From an uncultured Paracoccaceae bacterium (GTDB lineage Bacteria; Pseudomonadota; Alphaproteobacteria; Rhodobacterales; Rhodobacteraceae), in assembly GCA_947498985.1 (NCBI GenBank), contig CANMMF010000015.1, positions 18,659 through 82,658 of the forward strand: a DNA stretch of 64,000 bases, written 5' to 3'. The notes under the pieces were generated by a model. It ran no database searches. It was not told the DNA's origin and was given only the letters and a program-made list of their open reading frames with translations. Of the stretch, positions 33,798 to 42,617 are shown piece by piece (position 1 is the first letter of the stretch; each line of letters starts with the position of its first letter). The position numbers and the translations under genes are program-made.

Positions 33798-35195
33798 TCA
33801 GAAGAAGGTGATCTCCCGCAGACCTTGAAATGCACCTTCTCTAAACGCGCCCGTTTTATGCAGCCGAGGGAAATCTGGAAGCCTGTCTAGCTCGACTAAC
33901 GGAAGCAAAATGTCAGCGCTGAACCATGGCATTTTCGCGGACCTGCTTTCATCATACATCTTCGAAAGTGCCCTTCCGACCGCATAGGCTCCGGCCAAGT
34001 CAATTTTGGAAACGCGTGTTCTATTTCTGGGCAGCAGGCTCCCAGTTGTCGATTTACCGCCGACATTGAAATAGATCAGGTCATGGCCCCACCCGAGGCG
34101 TATGATATGTGTCCGGTCGGACCGTTGGATTGAAACTCCCGGATATAGGTCTCTGACCCAAACCTTATGTTCATCGCACCAGTCGAGGGCTTCCTTCAGC
34201 ATCGCTACGCCGCCGAGGTCTTTCTTCCAGATCGGACATAGGTGCTGAAACCCGGCGAATTTGACCCGCTTCTGACTTCTGATGTCATTGGCAATGAAAG
34301 CGCCTTCGCGCGTGACCTTCGGAGACCACATTTGTTCCTCGAGCGTGGCTGCGTCCTCCAAACCTATGTGTAAGTCATGAATCGCAACTTTGGTATCCGC
34401 GGAAATGGTTCTGTGTCGTGCTTCAAGCAGTGTGATGGGCGGTAGCGGTTTCCTCGGGTATTGGTCGAGGATCGAAGGCCCGTTGGGTCGAACGATATCG
34501 TCAGAAACATCATCTGGTCTGTCCGTTTTCACGTCGTGGTCGACCAGCCAGCGGTACGGTGTCCCGAGGTCCATAGGATCATCATTCATGAGCGAAAGAT
34601 GTGGCAGACCTTTTTTGAGGAACGCCATGATCTCGCGCGTATCCTGACGTTCCGCCCCCATGAGGCGTCCGTGAAAGGATTGGCGGTCTGACTTGCTTTG
34701 ACGGGCTTTCAGTCTGTTTTCGAGGCGCTCACGTTCGATATCGCTTAGCTGGCGTCGCACATACGCAATCGAAACATCCACGTCCCCGTAGTCGTCATGC
34801 TCCTCGAGCGCGCTGCCGAACAGCTTCAATGTGATACGTTGCAGGCGGTTCGGATCGCTGTTGATGACCTTGGCCCGAGCAAGCAGTTCAGAAATGATGG
34901 TCTGAACCTTATCGCGCCCGATACGCTTTCGCTTGGATTCCGTTGCGAGGCGAGTTCCGTTCGGCGTTAGCTGCCAGTAAAATAAACCGTCAAGGATGTC
35001 GGCAGGCTCCAAGTACCCAGCCTCGGCCATCTGGCGCAAGACTCGGTTGGCGTGATGTGCATCGCAATCCAGAACACGAATTGCCTCTTCAAGTCCGACA
35101 GATCTTCCATTCACTGCTGAACGCAGGATTGTTTGCACCAGCTCCAATGGTACCGTTCTTACTGGTGAATGTTTAAGGGACCTCCGTTCATCCAT
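33798..35195 (-). CDS. Winged-helix/nucleotidyltransferase protein with unknown C-terminal domain
   Basis: 465 residues from the ATG at 35195 (a TTG at 35213 is possible). Residues 15-85 look like a winged helix (VGLEEAIRVLDCDAHHANRV, LRQMAEAGYLEP, then an FYWQLTPNG wing). Residues 95-145 match the nucleotidyltransferase core: LFGSAL with G127-S128 and D138-V-D140 in YGDVDVSI. The C-terminal 300 residues (for example HLCPIWKKDLGG, VWVRDLYPGVSI, IIRLGWGHDLIYFNVGG) match nothing I know. No HEPN partner is adjacent. It is convergent with gajB and lies 30 bases behind virB6 on the same strand, so it may be read from the T4SS operon. Function unknown; defence or island regulation is inferred. Confidence 0.6.
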   Translation of the reverse strand: MDERRSLKHSPVRTVPLELVQTILRSAVNGRSVGLEEAIRVLDCDAHHANRVLRQMAEAGYLEPADILDGLFYWQLTPNGTRLATESKRKRIGRDKVQTIISELLARAKVINSDPNRLQRITLKLFGSALEEHDDYGDVDVSIAYVRRQLSDIERERLENRLKARQSKSDRQSFHGRLMGAERQDTREIMAFLKKGLPHLSLMNDDPMDLGTPYRWLVDHDVKTDRPDDVSDDIVRPNGPSILDQYPRKPLPPITLLEARHRTISADTKVAIHDLHIGLEDAATLEEQMWSPKVTREGAFIANDIRSQKRVKFAGFQHLCPIWKKDLGGVAMLKEALDWCDEHKVWVRDLYPGVSIQRSDRTHIIRLGWGHDLIYFNVGGKSTTGSLLPRNRTRVSKIDLAGAYAVGRALSKMYDESRSAKMPWFSADILLPLVELDRLPDFPRLHKTGAFREGAFQGLREITFF

Positions 35196-35225
35196 GGCTC
35201 GGTAGCCTTGCAAAACAAAACTTCT

Positions 35226-36302
35226 TCATCTCCGCCCCAGCCTTCCCAACCGAGCCAGTTGCGCCAGCATCTGGGACCCGGCACCCGGTGACCCTGTGCC
35301 GCTTCCCCGACCCGTCTGCCCCATCCCCTGCCGCAGTGGCATCTGCTGTACCCCGAAGAACTGCCGAGCCCTAAGGGCTGCATACTCCGCGCCACTCGCC
35401 CCACCGATAAGGTAGCGGTTGTAGGCCTGCTGGCTGCCCATGGCGGCGCGCGCGAAGCTGTAGCCGCCGCCGAGGCCACCGGAGAGGGCGGGCATCATGA
35501 TGTTTCCCGAGATCGCACGGACGATGAAGGGTGTTGCGATGATGAAGCCCTTAGCCATCAGCACCATCATGAAGAAGGGGATGAGCGCGCCAATATTTGA
35601 GGCGCCTTCAGGGTCGCCAAGCTCGCCGATGAGTGCGGAGGAAACGCCGGTGATCGTCGCGAACACGCCGGCCACGACGATGGGGTAGAGCGCGAAGGAA
35701 ACCAGCGCCGACAGCCACCGCGCGAAGTAGTCTTTGGTCACCTCGAATAGTGTCAGGAATATCATGACTGGAGCGATCCCGATCAGAAGTGCGATCATCA
35801 AACGCGAGGCCACGAGAATGAAGGCGGCTAGCCCGCCGAGGATCGAGAGTAACAGCACTCCGACAATGTCGAGCATGGCCCCTGCCATCCAATTTAACTC
35901 GGACCCGGCGGCGTTGAGATAGTCCCCTAGTTCCGCGATCAGCCGGTCGAATTCTTCGGCGAAAGTTCCAGAGGGACCGGGAGTTCCACCACCGACGGAA
36001 GCCACGAGCGCCCCCGCAATGCTATCGATTCCGGCAAGGATGGCGGAGGAGAGGGCGTTGAACTGCACCCAGTTGGTCGCGAATATTCCGATCAACCCGA
36101 TCTTGACCGCGAGCCAGAAGGCTGTTCGGCCGTCCATCGCCTTGTACTGGTAGATCATGTTCAGGAAGACGAGGATCACCACGAGCGTTGTTCCCAGCAC
36201 CAGAAGCGTGCCGACCGTTGCCGCGACCGACCCGAACTGGGTTTCTGCGGCGGTGTCGAGATAGCCCTGGGAGGTTTCAACGAAATAGGTGACGACGCTC
36301 AT
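35226..36302 (-). CDS. virB6: VirB6/TrbL inner-membrane T4SS protein
   Basis: 358 residues with at least six membrane segments, for example VGTLLVLGTTLVVILVFLNM, AVKIGLIGIFATNWVQF, ILGGLAAFILVASRLM and IAPVMIFLTLF, and the conserved Trp in the central region (DYFARWLSALVSFALYPIVV). VirB6 forms part of the inner-membrane channel. The C-terminal 60 residues are Gly/Gln-rich. Last T4SS gene of the - strand operon; 12 bases after the secreted-protein gene. Confidence 0.85.
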   Translation of the reverse strand: MSVVTYFVETSQGYLDTAAETQFGSVAATVGTLLVLGTTLVVILVFLNMIYQYKAMDGRTAFWLAVKIGLIGIFATNWVQFNALSSAILAGIDSIAGALVASVGGGTPGPSGTFAEEFDRLIAELGDYLNAAGSELNWMAGAMLDIVGVLLLSILGGLAAFILVASRLMIALLIGIAPVMIFLTLFEVTKDYFARWLSALVSFALYPIVVAGVFATITGVSSALIGELGDPEGASNIGALIPFFMMVLMAKGFIIATPFIVRAISGNIMMPALSGGLGGGYSFARAAMGSQQAYNRYLIGGASGAEYAALRARQFFGVQQMPLRQGMGQTGRGSGTGSPGAGSQMLAQLARLGRLGRR

Positions 36303-36314
36303 AACGGGGCTGCC

Positions 36315-36728
36315 TTACCAATTGCCTGCGGTTTCGCAGATGGCTTTAGCCTCAAGGCGAACGTCGTTCGCGCGCTGATTGTAGGCGTCGGATGCTTCCA
36401 GCATTTTCCAGCGTTCGTCACTCGCGTGCTGCTCATGAAACTCCGCCTCGGCAGCGTCCCAAGACGGGAACCGGATTTCACAGTCGCAGCTTTCGGTCTC
36501 GATGATGCGCTCGAGATTCTGGGCGCGGTAGATATCCTGGACCAACACGCGTTGATAGGCTTGGCGCAGGGGTATTTCTTGCATCCAGTTGGGCTCAGCG
36601 GGTCGGTCCGGACAGACGTCAAAGCTGCGATCGAGGGTCGGCACCATATTGCGCTCGGCGAAGGCAGGGACAGCCAGTAGGCTCACGGCCAGCGCGGCTA
36701 GCGCAAGGGTTAGCAGCGCCGGCTTCAT
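36315..36728 (-). CDS. T4SS-associated secreted protein of unknown function
   Basis: 137 residues. Signal peptide (LLTLALAALAVSLLAVPAFA then ERNMVP). The mature part is helical and charged, with Cys in FDVCPDRP, SCDCEIRF and AICETAGNW that could form disulfides. Its ATG overlaps the stop of the DUF4177 gene (ATGA). The position between virB11 and virB6 suggests a periplasmic accessory of the channel or an entry-exclusion-like factor; there is no family match to decide. Confidence 0.7.
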   Translation of the reverse strand: MKPALLTLALAALAVSLLAVPAFAERNMVPTLDRSFDVCPDRPAEPNWMQEIPLRQAYQRVLVQDIYRAQNLERIIETESCDCEIRFPSWDAAEAEFHEQHASDERWKMLEASDAYNQRANDVRLEAKAICETAGNW

Positions 36729-36919
36729 TCCGTGGCTCCGATGATAGTGGTTTCGCGCTTCAGGAAAACTGTGTGGCCGACATTGGCGAATTCCGAGGAG
36801 CTGATCGACACGACCTCCCAGCCTTCGGCCCCCTTCGCGTTCAGGCTGGCCTGCATGTCGGTGAGACTGGTTTTTCGGGTCATGGGAAAGGACAGGATGT
36901 CGTATTCAAATGTCTTCAT
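36725..36919 (-). CDS. DUF4177 small protein
   Basis: 64 residues: MKTFEYDILSF, then LNAKGAEGWEVVSISS and HTVFLKRE, the pattern of DUF4177 (an N-terminal strand, a central G-x-EGW helix start and a terminal strand with LKR). Soluble, function unknown. It overlaps both neighbours by four bases, so it is translated with the T4SS operon. Confidence 0.78.
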   Translation of the reverse strand: MKTFEYDILSFPMTRKTSLTDMQASLNAKGAEGWEVVSISSSEFANVGHTVFLKRETTIIGATE

Positions 36920-37902
36920 CGGGAAGTTCCAATCTCAGTTGCGCCGGGGAGGTAAAATTCGGTGATGCCGCGCCGGCCATCGTGGCGACCGGCCTGGATG
37001 ATCACATCGATGGAGTTTTCGATGTACTGGATCATGTCGGCATAGGTCATCGGGATCTCGGTCTTGAGTGCGGCGATGGCCAGACGCTGCACGGCAAGTT
37101 GCGGGGTTTCGGCGTGCAGTGTGGTCATGGACCCACCATGGCCAGTGTTGATCGCCTCGAGGAAGGTCATGGCCTCTTTGCCGCGCACCTCGCCCAGGAT
37201 GATCCGGTCGGGGCGCATGCGCAAGGTTGCGGTGAGCAGCACATCGGCGGTCTGGAACTCCGCATCGCGATTGGCGATGAGGGTCACGGCATTGGGCTGG
37301 GTCGGCAGAAGCTCGGCGGCTTCCTCGATGGTGACGATGCGTTCCTCGGATGGCACGTGCGAGAGGATCTTGCGCGCAGCCACGGTCTTGCCGGTGGAGG
37401 TGCCGCCAGAGACGATCATGTTAAGCTTGTTGGCGACGCAAAAGGCCAGCGCATCGTCGATCACCCCCGCGGCCACCACTTCGCGCAGTTCGTGGGTTTT
37501 CTCGAGGCGGAGTTCTTCAAGCTTGCGTTCCTTGCCAAAAAGGAAATCAAGCGCAAGCCCGTCAAGCGGCAGGCTTGAAAAGAACCGAAGGCTGATCGAC
37601 ATGGCCGTTAGCACCGCGGGTGGTGTTATCACCTGCGCTCGGATCGGGCGACCCTTGTAGGTGATCGAGACCGAGATGATGGGGCGGTCCTTGCTCATGG
37701 AGGTGTTGGCGGAGGAGGCGATCTGGTTGCCGAGATCTTTGACCTCTGTTGCGGTCAGCTTCTGGTCCAGTCTTCTCATGAAGTGATCGCCCTGGAATTC
37801 GCCCCAGCAGCTGCCATCGGGATTGATGCAGATCTCGATGACATCGTCGCGGGCGGCGGCGTCGATCCGATCAAGCGAGGTCTGGAGATAGCTCAGCGAC
37901 AT
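36916..37902 (-). CDS. virB11: VirB11 ATPase
   Basis: 328 residues. Hexameric traffic ATPase at the cytosolic face of the T4SS. N-terminal domain (DVIEICINPDGSCWGEF), then Walker A GGTSTGKT, Asp box and Walker B RPDRIILGEVRG, and His box GHGGSMTTLHA. Family-typical length. Four-base overlap with the DUF4177 gene, four-base gap to virB10. Confidence 0.92.
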   Translation of the reverse strand: MSLSYLQTSLDRIDAAARDDVIEICINPDGSCWGEFQGDHFMRRLDQKLTATEVKDLGNQIASSANTSMSKDRPIISVSITYKGRPIRAQVITPPAVLTAMSISLRFFSSLPLDGLALDFLFGKERKLEELRLEKTHELREVVAAGVIDDALAFCVANKLNMIVSGGTSTGKTVAARKILSHVPSEERIVTIEEAAELLPTQPNAVTLIANRDAEFQTADVLLTATLRMRPDRIILGEVRGKEAMTFLEAINTGHGGSMTTLHAETPQLAVQRLAIAALKTEIPMTYADMIQYIENSIDVIIQAGRHDGRRGITEFYLPGATEIGTSR

Positions 37903-37906
37903 GGGC

Positions 37907-39286
37907 TCAGAATATCTCCAGATCGCGGTCGACCATCACCGTGACGCGGGCGCCCTGGTCGACATAGATAACGGGGCCAATGGAGAGGTAATCGCCGATG
38001 ACGCTGTCCGTAGCATCGGCGAGATCATCGCCCACGTCTTCGAGCGCGTCCGCGGCGGTCTCGTCCTCAACATTTGCAGCGGCGGCGCTTGGCGCGGCGG
38101 AGATCAGAGAAATCAGCGCTGCCGAGCCAAAGCGCTCATCAAAGCGCGTGTCGACAAAGCCGGTCACGCCGGAGCGGCCAAGTTCGTCGCCCCCGAAGGA
38201 GCTGATCTGGATGGTCTGGTTGTCAGGCAGGATGATCCGATCCCAGGCGATGGTGACACGACGCTGCGCGATATCGACCCCCGAACGATAGCGCCCGATG
38301 AGGCGCGCGCCGCGCGGGATCAGAAGCCGGGATCCATCGAAGCTGTAGACATCTTCTGAGACAACAGCCCGGGTTTGGCCGGGCAGGGAGCTGTCGAGGG
38401 CGGTCTCCATGACGGCCTGGATCATCGTGCCCTGGATAATGGTGTTGGACGGGTTGGCGATGACCTCTGCCTGCGTCACCGAAGTGGGTAGTGCGCCGTT
38501 CAGCACGAAATCAGTTACCTCGCCAAAGGTGCGTTCGGTCAAAGCCGTCTCATTCGCGCCTGAGGTGCCACCAAAGGCGATGGTGGGCGAGGTGATGCGG
38601 CGTTCCTGAAATGCGCGTTCCTGTGCCGCGCGGCGTTCAAGTTCCGCGAGCCGTCTTGCTTCCTCCTCGCTGCGGAGCCGTTCTTCTTCCCGCGCCCGCA
38701 ACTCGTCCTCAGTGGGGCCGATGGGTGCCGGAAGGGGCCGGTTGGCTTCGAGTTGTGCAAGTTCGAGGTCCATGCGGAGCTGCTCCAACTCGCGATCACG
38801 GGCAGTGAGCTCGTCTCGGAACTGCTGTTGCGCGGCTTCCGACGCGGCTTGCAGGGCGGCGATCTGGGCGGTCAACGCGCCGATGGCGTCGGCGGCAGCG
38901 GTATCTTCTTCGACCACTGGTTCAGGTGTGTTGCGCAATTCCTCGATCTGGGCCTGAAGGGCGGCGAGCTGCGCCAGAAGTTCTGCATTGGGCTCCACCG
39001 GCTCCGGTGCGACCAGCACCACCTCGGGTTCGGGTGGGGGGAGGGTTTCAATTGCGCCAAATCCGTCGCCCTCGTTCTGGAACACGTCCGGCGTCGCTGT
39101 GGGCAGGGCCTCCTCTTCCTCGGGTTGGGACAGGAAATAGAGCATTGCGCCACCCGCGCCGATCACGAGGACGACGACCAGTGCGAGCAGCGGCGAGCGT
39201 CGTGGGGCAGGGGGTGAGCTCGCGCCTTTGCCTTGTTCGAGGGCCGCGAGGCGCTTTTCAAGGTCCGCGTTTCCGGTGTCGCTCAT
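37907..39286 (-). CDS. virB10: VirB10/TrbI core-complex protein
   Basis: 459 residues from the ATG at 39286, whose ATGA overlaps the virB9 stop. A short cytosolic N-terminus, one membrane helix (SPLLALVVVLVIGAGGAMLYF), a Pro/Glu-rich and then long coiled-coil segment with many Gln and Glu, and the C-terminal beta-barrel (IIQGTMIQAVMETAL, SRLLIPRGARLIGRY, GVTGFVDTRF). It spans both membranes and gates the outer-membrane pore. A longer open frame upstream lies inside virB9 and is not used. Confidence 0.92.
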   Translation of the reverse strand: MSDTGNADLEKRLAALEQGKGASSPPAPRRSPLLALVVVLVIGAGGAMLYFLSQPEEEEALPTATPDVFQNEGDGFGAIETLPPPEPEVVLVAPEPVEPNAELLAQLAALQAQIEELRNTPEPVVEEDTAAADAIGALTAQIAALQAASEAAQQQFRDELTARDRELEQLRMDLELAQLEANRPLPAPIGPTEDELRAREEERLRSEEEARRLAELERRAAQERAFQERRITSPTIAFGGTSGANETALTERTFGEVTDFVLNGALPTSVTQAEVIANPSNTIIQGTMIQAVMETALDSSLPGQTRAVVSEDVYSFDGSRLLIPRGARLIGRYRSGVDIAQRRVTIAWDRIILPDNQTIQISSFGGDELGRSGVTGFVDTRFDERFGSAALISLISAAPSAAAANVEDETAADALEDVGDDLADATDSVIGDYLSIGPVIYVDQGARVTVMVDRDLEIF

Positions 39287-39981
39287 GATCCTGCCCCCGC
39301 AGGCGGTGTGGCCTCGATACAAACCACCTCGTCTCCGATCCGCAGAACCCATTGCCTGTTCACCCCGGAGACCCGGATCACGCCATCTTCGGTCGCCTGC
39401 GTGTTGACCGTGCGTTCGCGGCCATTGGCGTAACGGAAGATCGCGGGCACGGGCGCGTTCCGTGGGAATTCGAAATACGTAAAGGTTCCGTCATCCCAGA
39501 CGCGGGTTGGGGTGAACTCGGTCCGCGCGCTGGCACCGTAGTTGTAATTCGGCGCTTCGGCCGCGATGGCGCGTGTGGGACCGCTGTTGTCGTCGGGATA
39601 GCGGAACTGGACCACGTAAAAGGTCGGGCTGCGGGTCTCCTGGACGTTGAAGTAATAGCTGCGGCGGTTGGTATAGACGGTCACGTTGGTATGGACACCG
39701 CGCGCGACGGGCTTGATCGCGAAGGCCTGCCCACCCGGCACGCCGTCGATCTCGAAGCCCTCCGTGTCGCCGGCGATGATCGAGCGGATGCTTTCGCCCT
39801 CGCCAAACTCGATCGTGGTCACATGGGTGAGCGAGACATTCAGTCGATAGACCTGACCTTCCTGGTAGGTGGCCAGGCGCACGCGATTGTCATTGGGACC
39901 GCCGCGCGGGATGGCTTCGGCAGCGACCAAACCCGGCAGCAAAACGATAAGGACAACAACTGCAGTTCGTACGAGCAACAA
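39283..39981 (-). CDS. virB9: VirB9 outer-membrane core protein
   Basis: 232 residues with a signal peptide (VVVLIVLLPGLVAAEA). N-terminal domain with RVRLATYQEGQVYRLNV, central linker, C-terminal domain with YNYGASARTEFTPTRVWDDG and TYFEFPRNAPVPAIF, all hallmarks of VirB9, which with VirB7 and VirB10 forms the outer-membrane ring. Two bases separate it from virB8. Confidence 0.93.
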   Translation of the reverse strand: MLLVRTAVVVLIVLLPGLVAAEAIPRGGPNDNRVRLATYQEGQVYRLNVSLTHVTTIEFGEGESIRSIIAGDTEGFEIDGVPGGQAFAIKPVARGVHTNVTVYTNRRSYYFNVQETRSPTFYVVQFRYPDDNSGPTRAIAAEAPNYNYGASARTEFTPTRVWDDGTFTYFEFPRNAPVPAIFRYANGRERTVNTQATEDGVIRVSGVNRQWVLRIGDEVVCIEATPPAGAGS

Positions 39982-39983
39982 AG

Positions 39984-40637
39984 TCAGTTCTCCAATCTGT
40001 CGGAGCGGATGGAATATTCGAGCACGGTGAAGCCGAAGGGGTTGGTCCAGACCTCATCGATGGAGCGGCGTGTTTCGGGGCGGAACTCGAAGAGAAGCGT
40101 GGCGGTGAAGAGCCCGGTCTGGACCCCGTTGATGGATGTCAGGCGCTTCCGCAGGCGGACCGTGGCGCGGTTCGTTCCGATGCGATTGATGCTGAGGATT
40201 TCCACGTCGAGCCTGGCATTCGGTCCATAGACCGTGGGTGGGTAGTTCTCGTTGGCGCTGTTCCAGATCTGGCGCAATCCGCTCTCGGCGGCCCCGTCCG
40301 AGCGGCGCAGGACGCTGCGGATGCGCAGATCGTTGTCGAGCTGGTTGTACACCTCTCGGTCGGTCACATAGCGAAACACCTCCGCCTCGATGATCGCCTG
40401 GTTGGCTGTGACTGACGTCGCGCCCACCGAGGCCTCGGGCAGGGCAAAGCCTGTCTCGGGATCATAGGGCACGACCACAGGCGGCGGATCGATATCGAGG
40501 ATCGCGACCGCCGCCGCGCTCAGGCATCCGAGTATGCCGAAGATCAGGCCGATGAGCCCAAGGCGCTGCCAGAGCCGTTCACGGCGCAGGGCACCATAGA
40601 CCAGCTCTTCCTCGATGATGTCTTGTTCACTCGCCAA
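39984..40637 (-). CDS. virB8: VirB8 inner-membrane T4SS protein
   Basis: 217 residues. Cytosolic N-terminus, one membrane helix (LGLIGLIFGILGCLSAAAVAIL) and a periplasmic NTF2-like domain (ANQAIIEAEVFRYVTDREVY, RATVRLRKRL, ATLLFEFRPE). VirB8 nucleates channel assembly. Size and order fit. Confidence 0.9.
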   Translation of the reverse strand: MASEQDIIEEELVYGALRRERLWQRLGLIGLIFGILGCLSAAAVAILDIDPPPVVVPYDPETGFALPEASVGATSVTANQAIIEAEVFRYVTDREVYNQLDNDLRIRSVLRRSDGAAESGLRQIWNSANENYPPTVYGPNARLDVEILSINRIGTNRATVRLRKRLTSINGVQTGLFTATLLFEFRPETRRSIDEVWTNPFGFTVLEYSIRSDRLEN

Positions 40638-40653
40638 CCGTCACAACCCCTGA

Positions 40654-41463
40654 TCAGTCTGCCCGCAGGTCCGGCAGCGTAAAGTCCATGAAGCGCTGCT
40701 CCTCTGCGATGGTGGCGGCATCGATCACACCGCCGGTGCCGTCGCCCACGGTTTGCACCGCTTCAAGCTGCCACATGGCGACAAGCGCGATCGCCAGTTC
40801 CGCCGTCACGCGGGTGTTGAGATCGATGCTTTCCTTGAGTTCGTCCATGTCATCGATCAGCCCGACGAGCCGGTCGACGCGTTCCAGCGACTGGCCGGCA
40901 TCCTCATAGCTGTTCTGGGCCGCCGCCGAGACGAGCGCACCGGTCGTGGCTTGCGTGGCCACACGGTTTGCGCCGGGATTGCCGCTGGTGGCCATTTCCG
41001 AGAGCGTGTCATCGTCAAAGCCGAGATCGGCCAGCACCCGGTCCATCTGGGTTTCAATCTCGCCCGCGCCAGAGCCCGACAGGCCAGAGAAGTCACCCGT
41101 CTTGATAGCTTCGATGGTGGCAATGATGTCGCCGAACTCCTGATCGAGCAGGCCGTTGAGCTCGTCCTCCATTTCTGTGCGGATGATTTCCGGCAGTTCG
41201 GCGAGGCGGGTGAGGGCCTCGTAGGTTCTTTGCAGCTCCGCGAGTTGGTCCGTGAGCGTGGCAAGCTGTTCGCGGAGCTGCGTCAGCTGCTCGTTTTGCA
41301 GGATCTCGTCTTCGATCATCTGCCGGAGCTGGTGGATGTTTTGTGCGATGTTCTGGGTATCGACGACGGGCACGCCTTGCGCCATGGCGGGGGTGAGGGT
41401 GCCGAGATGCAGACCGATCCCAAGCGTCGTGGCCAAGGCCGTTCTCATGAGTAAATGTCCCAT
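40654..41463 (-). CDS. virB5: VirB5/TrbJ minor pilin
   Basis: 269 residues with a signal peptide ending PAMAQ, then QGVPVVDTQNIAQNI and a long helical coiled coil (LTQLREQLATLTDQLAELQ), as usual for VirB5/TrbJ, which sits at the pilus tip. The C-terminal part ESIDLNTRVTAELAIALV and the last FMDFTLPDL are matched by the end of the neighbouring gene at 41463-42617, showing that the two are paralogues. One-base overlap with that gene (TGATG). Confidence 0.82.
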   Translation of the reverse strand: MGHLLMRTALATTLGIGLHLGTLTPAMAQGVPVVDTQNIAQNIHQLRQMIEDEILQNEQLTQLREQLATLTDQLAELQRTYEALTRLAELPEIIRTEMEDELNGLLDQEFGDIIATIEAIKTGDFSGLSGSGAGEIETQMDRVLADLGFDDDTLSEMATSGNPGANRVATQATTGALVSAAAQNSYEDAGQSLERVDRLVGLIDDMDELKESIDLNTRVTAELAIALVAMWQLEAVQTVGDGTGGVIDAATIAEEQRFMDFTLPDLRAD

Positions 41464-42617
41464 CAGTCTATCTCCCTGATCGTGAATTCCATGAACGCGC
41501 CTTCGGCCATGCGGGCGCTGGCCTGTGCCAGCTCCTCGGCGGAGAGAACGCGGGTCCGCGCCGCCTGAAGCCGGATGCGCGCGGCGACGAGGCGCACGAG
41601 TTCGGCGCGGGCATAGGTGTTGAGCGCGATGCTTTCCTGCACGTCTTCGGTCGTGGAAATCCGTTCGACGATGTCTTGGATGCGCAAGGCGGCCTGTCGG
41701 ATCGCGGCGGGCGCGTTGTTGCCATAGAAAGCCGCGCCGTGCCCAGTGACCGAGAGGTTGGCATTGGCGAGAAGCGCCGGATCGATCGTGCCAAGCGCTT
41801 CGATCCCGCCGATGCGGCTCAGATAGAGGTTGTAACGTTCGGGGATGACCTGGACGTAGTGCTGAGTCTCGGCGAAGGGTGGAACTCCACCATATTCGAA
41901 CACGCGGCCGGGGCCGGCGTTATAGGCGGCAAGCGCGTTGATGATATTGCCATCGAATGTGTTGAGCTGGGTCGCGAGATAGCGCGCGCCGCCGTGCACC
42001 TGCAGGTAGGGGCTGTCATAGTATTCCGGGTTGATGCCGAGATCGCTGGCGGTGCCGGGCATGATCTGGGTGAGGCCATAGGCGCCCACGGGAGACCGTG
42101 CACCAATCGTAAACCGGCTCTCCTGCCAGATCAGGGCTTGAAGCAGCGCGCGCCACTGGACCGGGGAGAGGCCTGCGCGGCCAACACCGGCAAAGCCGCT
42201 GGTTTCCTGGGCGACGCGGATGATGAGTTGCTCGATGTTCTCGGCGGCATCCCCGAACATCTGCGCGCCGCCGGGATTGGGATCGATTTCGGCATTGCCA
42301 TAGACCTCCTCGACGGAACGAGCGGGATCGCCGCTGCCGCTTTCGAGCCCAGAGACCATGGCCGGCAAGCCCTGACCGTCAAAACTGGTTTGGGCATCGA
42401 GGATGCGTTGCAGGGTGGCCAATTGCTCCCGTTCGATCTCGGCGATGAGTTCGCGCACGGCAAGCTTGTCGGCCTGAATGGCCAAGTCAGCCTCGCGGTC
42501 GCCGGTCTCGACGATATCGCGCGCGGTCAGCCCGCTGTCATTGGTCGGCACACCTTGGGACAGGGCGACACTGGGCAGCAGGCAAAGCGCGAGGATTTGA
42601 GGCAAGCTAGACTTCAA
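41463..42617 (-). CDS. VirB5-like protein with an inserted lytic transglycosylase domain
   Basis: 384 residues from TTG at 42617 (ATG at 42638 is possible but overlaps the lipoprotein gene by 32 bases). Signal peptide ends PSVALSQ. The start QGVPTNDSGLTARDI and the end ESIALNTYARAELVRLVA with FMEFTIREI match the VirB5 next door, while the middle holds a transglycosylase: LLQALIWQESRF with the catalytic Glu, SPVGAYGLTQIMPGTA and INALAAYNAGPGRV. The domain therefore interrupts a VirB5-type helical protein. It would cut peptidoglycan and attach to the pilus in one chain. A separate VirB1-type enzyme is encoded at 45697. Confidence 0.85.
   Translation of the reverse strand: MKSSLPQILALCLLPSVALSQGVPTNDSGLTARDIVETGDREADLAIQADKLAVRELIAEIEREQLATLQRILDAQTSFDGQGLPAMVSGLESGSGDPARSVEEVYGNAEIDPNPGGAQMFGDAAENIEQLIIRVAQETSGFAGVGRAGLSPVQWRALLQALIWQESRFTIGARSPVGAYGLTQIMPGTASDLGINPEYYDSPYLQVHGGARYLATQLNTFDGNIINALAAYNAGPGRVFEYGGVPPFAETQHYVQVIPERYNLYLSRIGGIEALGTIDPALLANANLSVTGHGAAFYGNNAPAAIRQAALRIQDIVERISTTEDVQESIALNTYARAELVRLVAARIRLQAARTRVLSAEELAQASARMAEGAFMEFTIREID

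Noticed and set aside
33798..35195. HEPN/MNT toxin-antitoxin interpretation of the nucleotidyltransferase
   Set aside because: No HEPN partner gene is adjacent and the protein is far longer than minimal MNT antitoxins.
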